Shown one piece after another: positions 62,125 through 64,000 of a DNA stretch of 64,000 nt. The DNA is from an uncultured Muribaculaceae bacterium (GTDB lineage: Bacteria; Bacteroidota; Bacteroidia; Bacteroidales; Muribaculaceae), in contig CAJUCQ010000070.1 in the NCBI GenBank assembly GCA_910584905.1, forward strand, positions 180,678-244,677. The letters run 5' to 3'. Under the pieces are notes generated by a model. The model made no database searches. It had not been told where the DNA came from and saw nothing but the letters and a program-made list of their open reading frames with translations. Each line of letters starts with the position of its first letter. Position 1 is the first letter of the stretch. A program made the translations under genes and the position numbers.

Positions 62125-63860
62125 CAACGACCAACATAAATTTTGCGACTCTCGCCGCCACAGTGCGCTATATACGTCCCGCGGCGCAGACCCGCTACAG
62201 CCGCTTCATACGACGTCCCCGTCGCCACAACGCGCCCGGCGACATCGCATACTGTCCATCGGCAGGGCTGCGCGCCATCCGTTGCCGCCAAGCCGCTCGT
62301 TTGGTCTGCGACAAAATCATGGGGATAGACCGTCGTCATGCTGACGCCGTTTGCCGTATATTCAACTTTGGCTGAATTTCCATCGTTTGTAACGGATTTT
62401 ATCTTTACCCAACTGTAGTTCGGGCTGATTGTGACCTTGCCCGAAGCATCTTTCGAATAGCCGAACATCTCAAACACATTATTCCGGCTGTTGAATTTCT
62501 TGTAGTGGGACGCAACGCCCCCGGGGCAGTAGACAGTAGTTTCCCTTGTAATGAAAATATCCGGGCGAAGCGCCGAGATGTAGAACGATGCCTCGTCAAT
62601 CCGGCCATAGAAAGCATAGGTCCAGTCGGAGCCGTACCATCCGCCGAATGCAAGATTTTTGTGGTCGAGATAAATCCCTGCGCCCGGATTTACCATAAAG
62701 CTCGTCACGCCGAGTTCAAGCTCATGGTCCGAGTCGGCAAGGACTATTTTTCGCAATTTATTACAGTTTTCGAATGCATAGTCTTGAATCTCATATAGAT
62801 TGGACGAGTTGAAGGTCTCGATGGACGTCCCGTAAAATGCAAGGTCTTTGATACGCTCAGTCGTAGGTTTAAGCGACAGGCTCGTCAGATTCTTGCAGTT
62901 GAAATACATCATGTTCTCGATGTCGGCTATCCCCGACGGCCAGTTCACCTTTTCGATGCCGCTGGAGGCGAAGTGGCGGCTGTCATAAAGGCCCTCGGCA
63001 TTTGCCGTTGTCATGTTGGCCAGTGAAAAACTTTTGAGCGACGTACATCCCTCGAACGCTTGCCCGTAGACGCCTTTGCACGAGGTCGGAAGCTCAACCC
63101 TCTCAAGTCTTGAGCACCCGGAGAACATATACGTCCGCACCACCTTGATTCGGCTCTCGAATTTTGCACTCACAAGATTGGCACAGTCCCTGAAAACGCC
63201 GTATTCAATCTCCGTGACCGTTGCAGGCACCGTCACGCTCGTGAGCGCCGCATCTTTGAAGGCTTGGTTTACAATTTTGGTCACATTGTTGAAGTTCACT
63301 TCTTTGCATCGCGCCGAAGCGCAGCTGTAACGTCCGAGAGTTGTCACTGTTGACGGAATAGTAAGAACGCCGTATGTACACGCCGGCGGAAGATGTCGAA
63401 GTGTCGTGCCGTCCTCGGACAAGAGCATCCCGTTGACATTCTGAGTATAGCTGTCGTGACCTACAATCATCTTGATACCGAGGTTGCCGCACAGGGCGCC
63501 ATCCTCAAGAATCACTCTTTTGCCCAATATAAGTGTGTTGATTGACGCATTTCCGCGAAATGCTCCGTATTTTACAAAGCGACTGGCCCAGTCCATCTCT
63601 CCGGGGATGCCGTCGGGAACGGTGAATGACGTCGCTTGTTTTGCCGGAGGAAAACGCACGAGGGCGTCTGGCTTGCCGCAAGAGCTTTTGTAATACAGCA
63701 CGCCGTCGATTGACATAAAGTGTTCGTTCTTATCGTCGACGAAAAAGTCGGCTATGCCGTTGCAGCCGTCGAACGAGTCATACCATATTTCTTTAACACC
63801 CTCGGGAATAGTCACCGACCTGATGCCCGCCTGGTTGCGAAATGCCGGAGCTCCCGTCAT
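62124..63860 (-). CDS. BspA-like LRR protein, apparently missing its N-terminus
   Basis: 578 residues from the first ATG, but no signal peptide is present: the reading starts within an LRR repeat (PAFRNQAGIRSVTIPEGVKEI) and the frame is closed ten codons further upstream by TAG. LRR_5 repeats fill residues ~10-440 (for example FRDCANLVSAKFESRIKVV, FEGCTSLKSFSLANMTT). The last ~60 residues (WTVCDVAGRVVATG ... LRRGTYIAHCGG ... KIYVGR) are a C-terminal sorting-type tail. I infer that the 5' part was lost, perhaps by a mobile-element insertion at 63890-63970. It may be a pseudogene. Confidence 0.7.
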   Translation of the reverse strand: MTGAPAFRNQAGIRSVTIPEGVKEIWYDSFDGCNGIADFFVDDKNEHFMSIDGVLYYKSSCGKPDALVRFPPAKQATSFTVPDGIPGEMDWASRFVKYGAFRGNASINTLILGKRVILEDGALCGNLGIKMIVGHDSYTQNVNGMLLSEDGTTLRHLPPACTYGVLTIPSTVTTLGRYSCASARCKEVNFNNVTKIVNQAFKDAALTSVTVPATVTEIEYGVFRDCANLVSAKFESRIKVVRTYMFSGCSRLERVELPTSCKGVYGQAFEGCTSLKSFSLANMTTANAEGLYDSRHFASSGIEKVNWPSGIADIENMMYFNCKNLTSLSLKPTTERIKDLAFYGTSIETFNSSNLYEIQDYAFENCNKLRKIVLADSDHELELGVTSFMVNPGAGIYLDHKNLAFGGWYGSDWTYAFYGRIDEASFYISALRPDIFITRETTVYCPGGVASHYKKFNSRNNVFEMFGYSKDASGKVTISPNYSWVKIKSVTNDGNSAKVEYTANGVSMTTVYPHDFVADQTSGLAATDGAQPCRWTVCDVAGRVVATGTSYEAAVAGLRRGTYIAHCGGESRKIYVGR

Positions 63861-63918
63861 TTCATCGCGTACATTGCCGTCACAATGCTATTAACTTATG
63901 GCAATGTTATCAAAAACG

Positions 63919-63970
63919 GCCATGGCCGGTTATGTGTTATAAATTAGAACCAACACTTACCGACCATGGC
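63919..63970. repeat. Imperfect inverted repeat across a start codon
   Basis: Bases 63919-63938 and 63952-63970 form an imperfect inverted repeat of 19-20 bases (GCCATGGCCGGTTATGTGTT against the complement of AACACTTACCGACCATGGC) with a 13-base loop. The right arm includes the ATG at 63966. A terminal repeat of an insertion sequence, or a hairpin blocking translation, is possible. Confidence 0.6.
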
Positions 63971-64000
63971 TACTGAATCTACTATTATAAACGTCTTAAC
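63966..64000 (+). CDS. Start of an unidentified ORF cut by the window edge
   Basis: An open frame begins at 63966 (MATESTIINVL) and runs off the window. With the inverted repeat over its start and the truncated LRR gene beside it, a transposase is plausible, but only 11 codons are visible and the family cannot be named. Confidence 0.3.
   Translation, partial: MATESTIINVL

Overview
The window looks like a piece of a GC-rich Bacteroidales chromosome, most likely a Muribaculaceae-type gut bacterium. The reasons are promoters of the TAnnTTTG type with a TTG-like element about 19-20 bases upstream, no Shine-Dalgarno leaders, a PorZ-type protein of the type IX secretion system, NigD-like and DUF3467 proteins, BspA-like LRR proteins, and the gene order ybeY-mnmG-apt-uvrC-dtd. 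The family placement is inference.

Layout. 1-417 is the 3' end of a polyisoprenyl-phosphate sugar transferase. 638-4839 holds two secreted beta-rich proteins behind one clear promoter. 5020-18900 is one long minus-strand run: nadA, leuS, rdgB, a PorZ-like protein, an unknown 179-residue protein, a lipoprotein, an LtaS-like membrane sulfatase, a YifB/ComM ATPase, a beta-carbonic anhydrase and an NhaC antiporter. 19070-19594 is a small outer-membrane barrel, then a tRNA-Pro(CGG) beside proA, proB and dnaX on the minus strand. 24442-27843 is a 1133-residue secreted protein. 28114-33444 is the minus-strand run ybeY-mnmG-apt-uvrC-dtd, with an excellent parS match (31087-31102) between mnmG and apt.

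At about 33.5 kb the dominant gene direction flips. 33676-38735 carries a GT2/GT4/WaaP-like kinase cassette that looks like LPS-core assembly, then a nucleoside kinase and a TPR protein. 38740-40766 is a minus-strand trio including nadK. 40868-44768 has pdxJ, exbB, exbD, a tonB-like gene and glf. 45788-51154 is cvpA-sufBCDS.

The only long gene-free stretch (51155-51774) is AT-rich and carries a cluster of DnaA-box-like sequences (three exact TTATCAACA plus three near matches), two short repeats and an AT-rich block. I read it as a candidate chromosomal replication origin, and the parS site 20 kb away fits that. After it come a LolD-like ABC ATPase that is probably made from a leaderless mRNA, a NigD-like lipoprotein, a DUF3467 protein and cysS. 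These are followed by an LRR protein, trmB, an Mrp ATPase, aroQ, a GT4, an SDR, a small membrane protein and an O-methyltransferase, mostly with overlapping ends. The right edge has an LRR gene that lacks its 5' end, next to an inverted repeat covering the start codon of an ORF that runs off the window; this may be the end of a mobile element.

How it fits together: the window mixes housekeeping (translation, DNA repair and replication, Fe-S assembly, NAD, PLP and proline synthesis) with envelope biology (glycan assembly, TonB energisation, secreted tailed proteins). The DnaA-box cluster and parS suggest an origin-proximal location.
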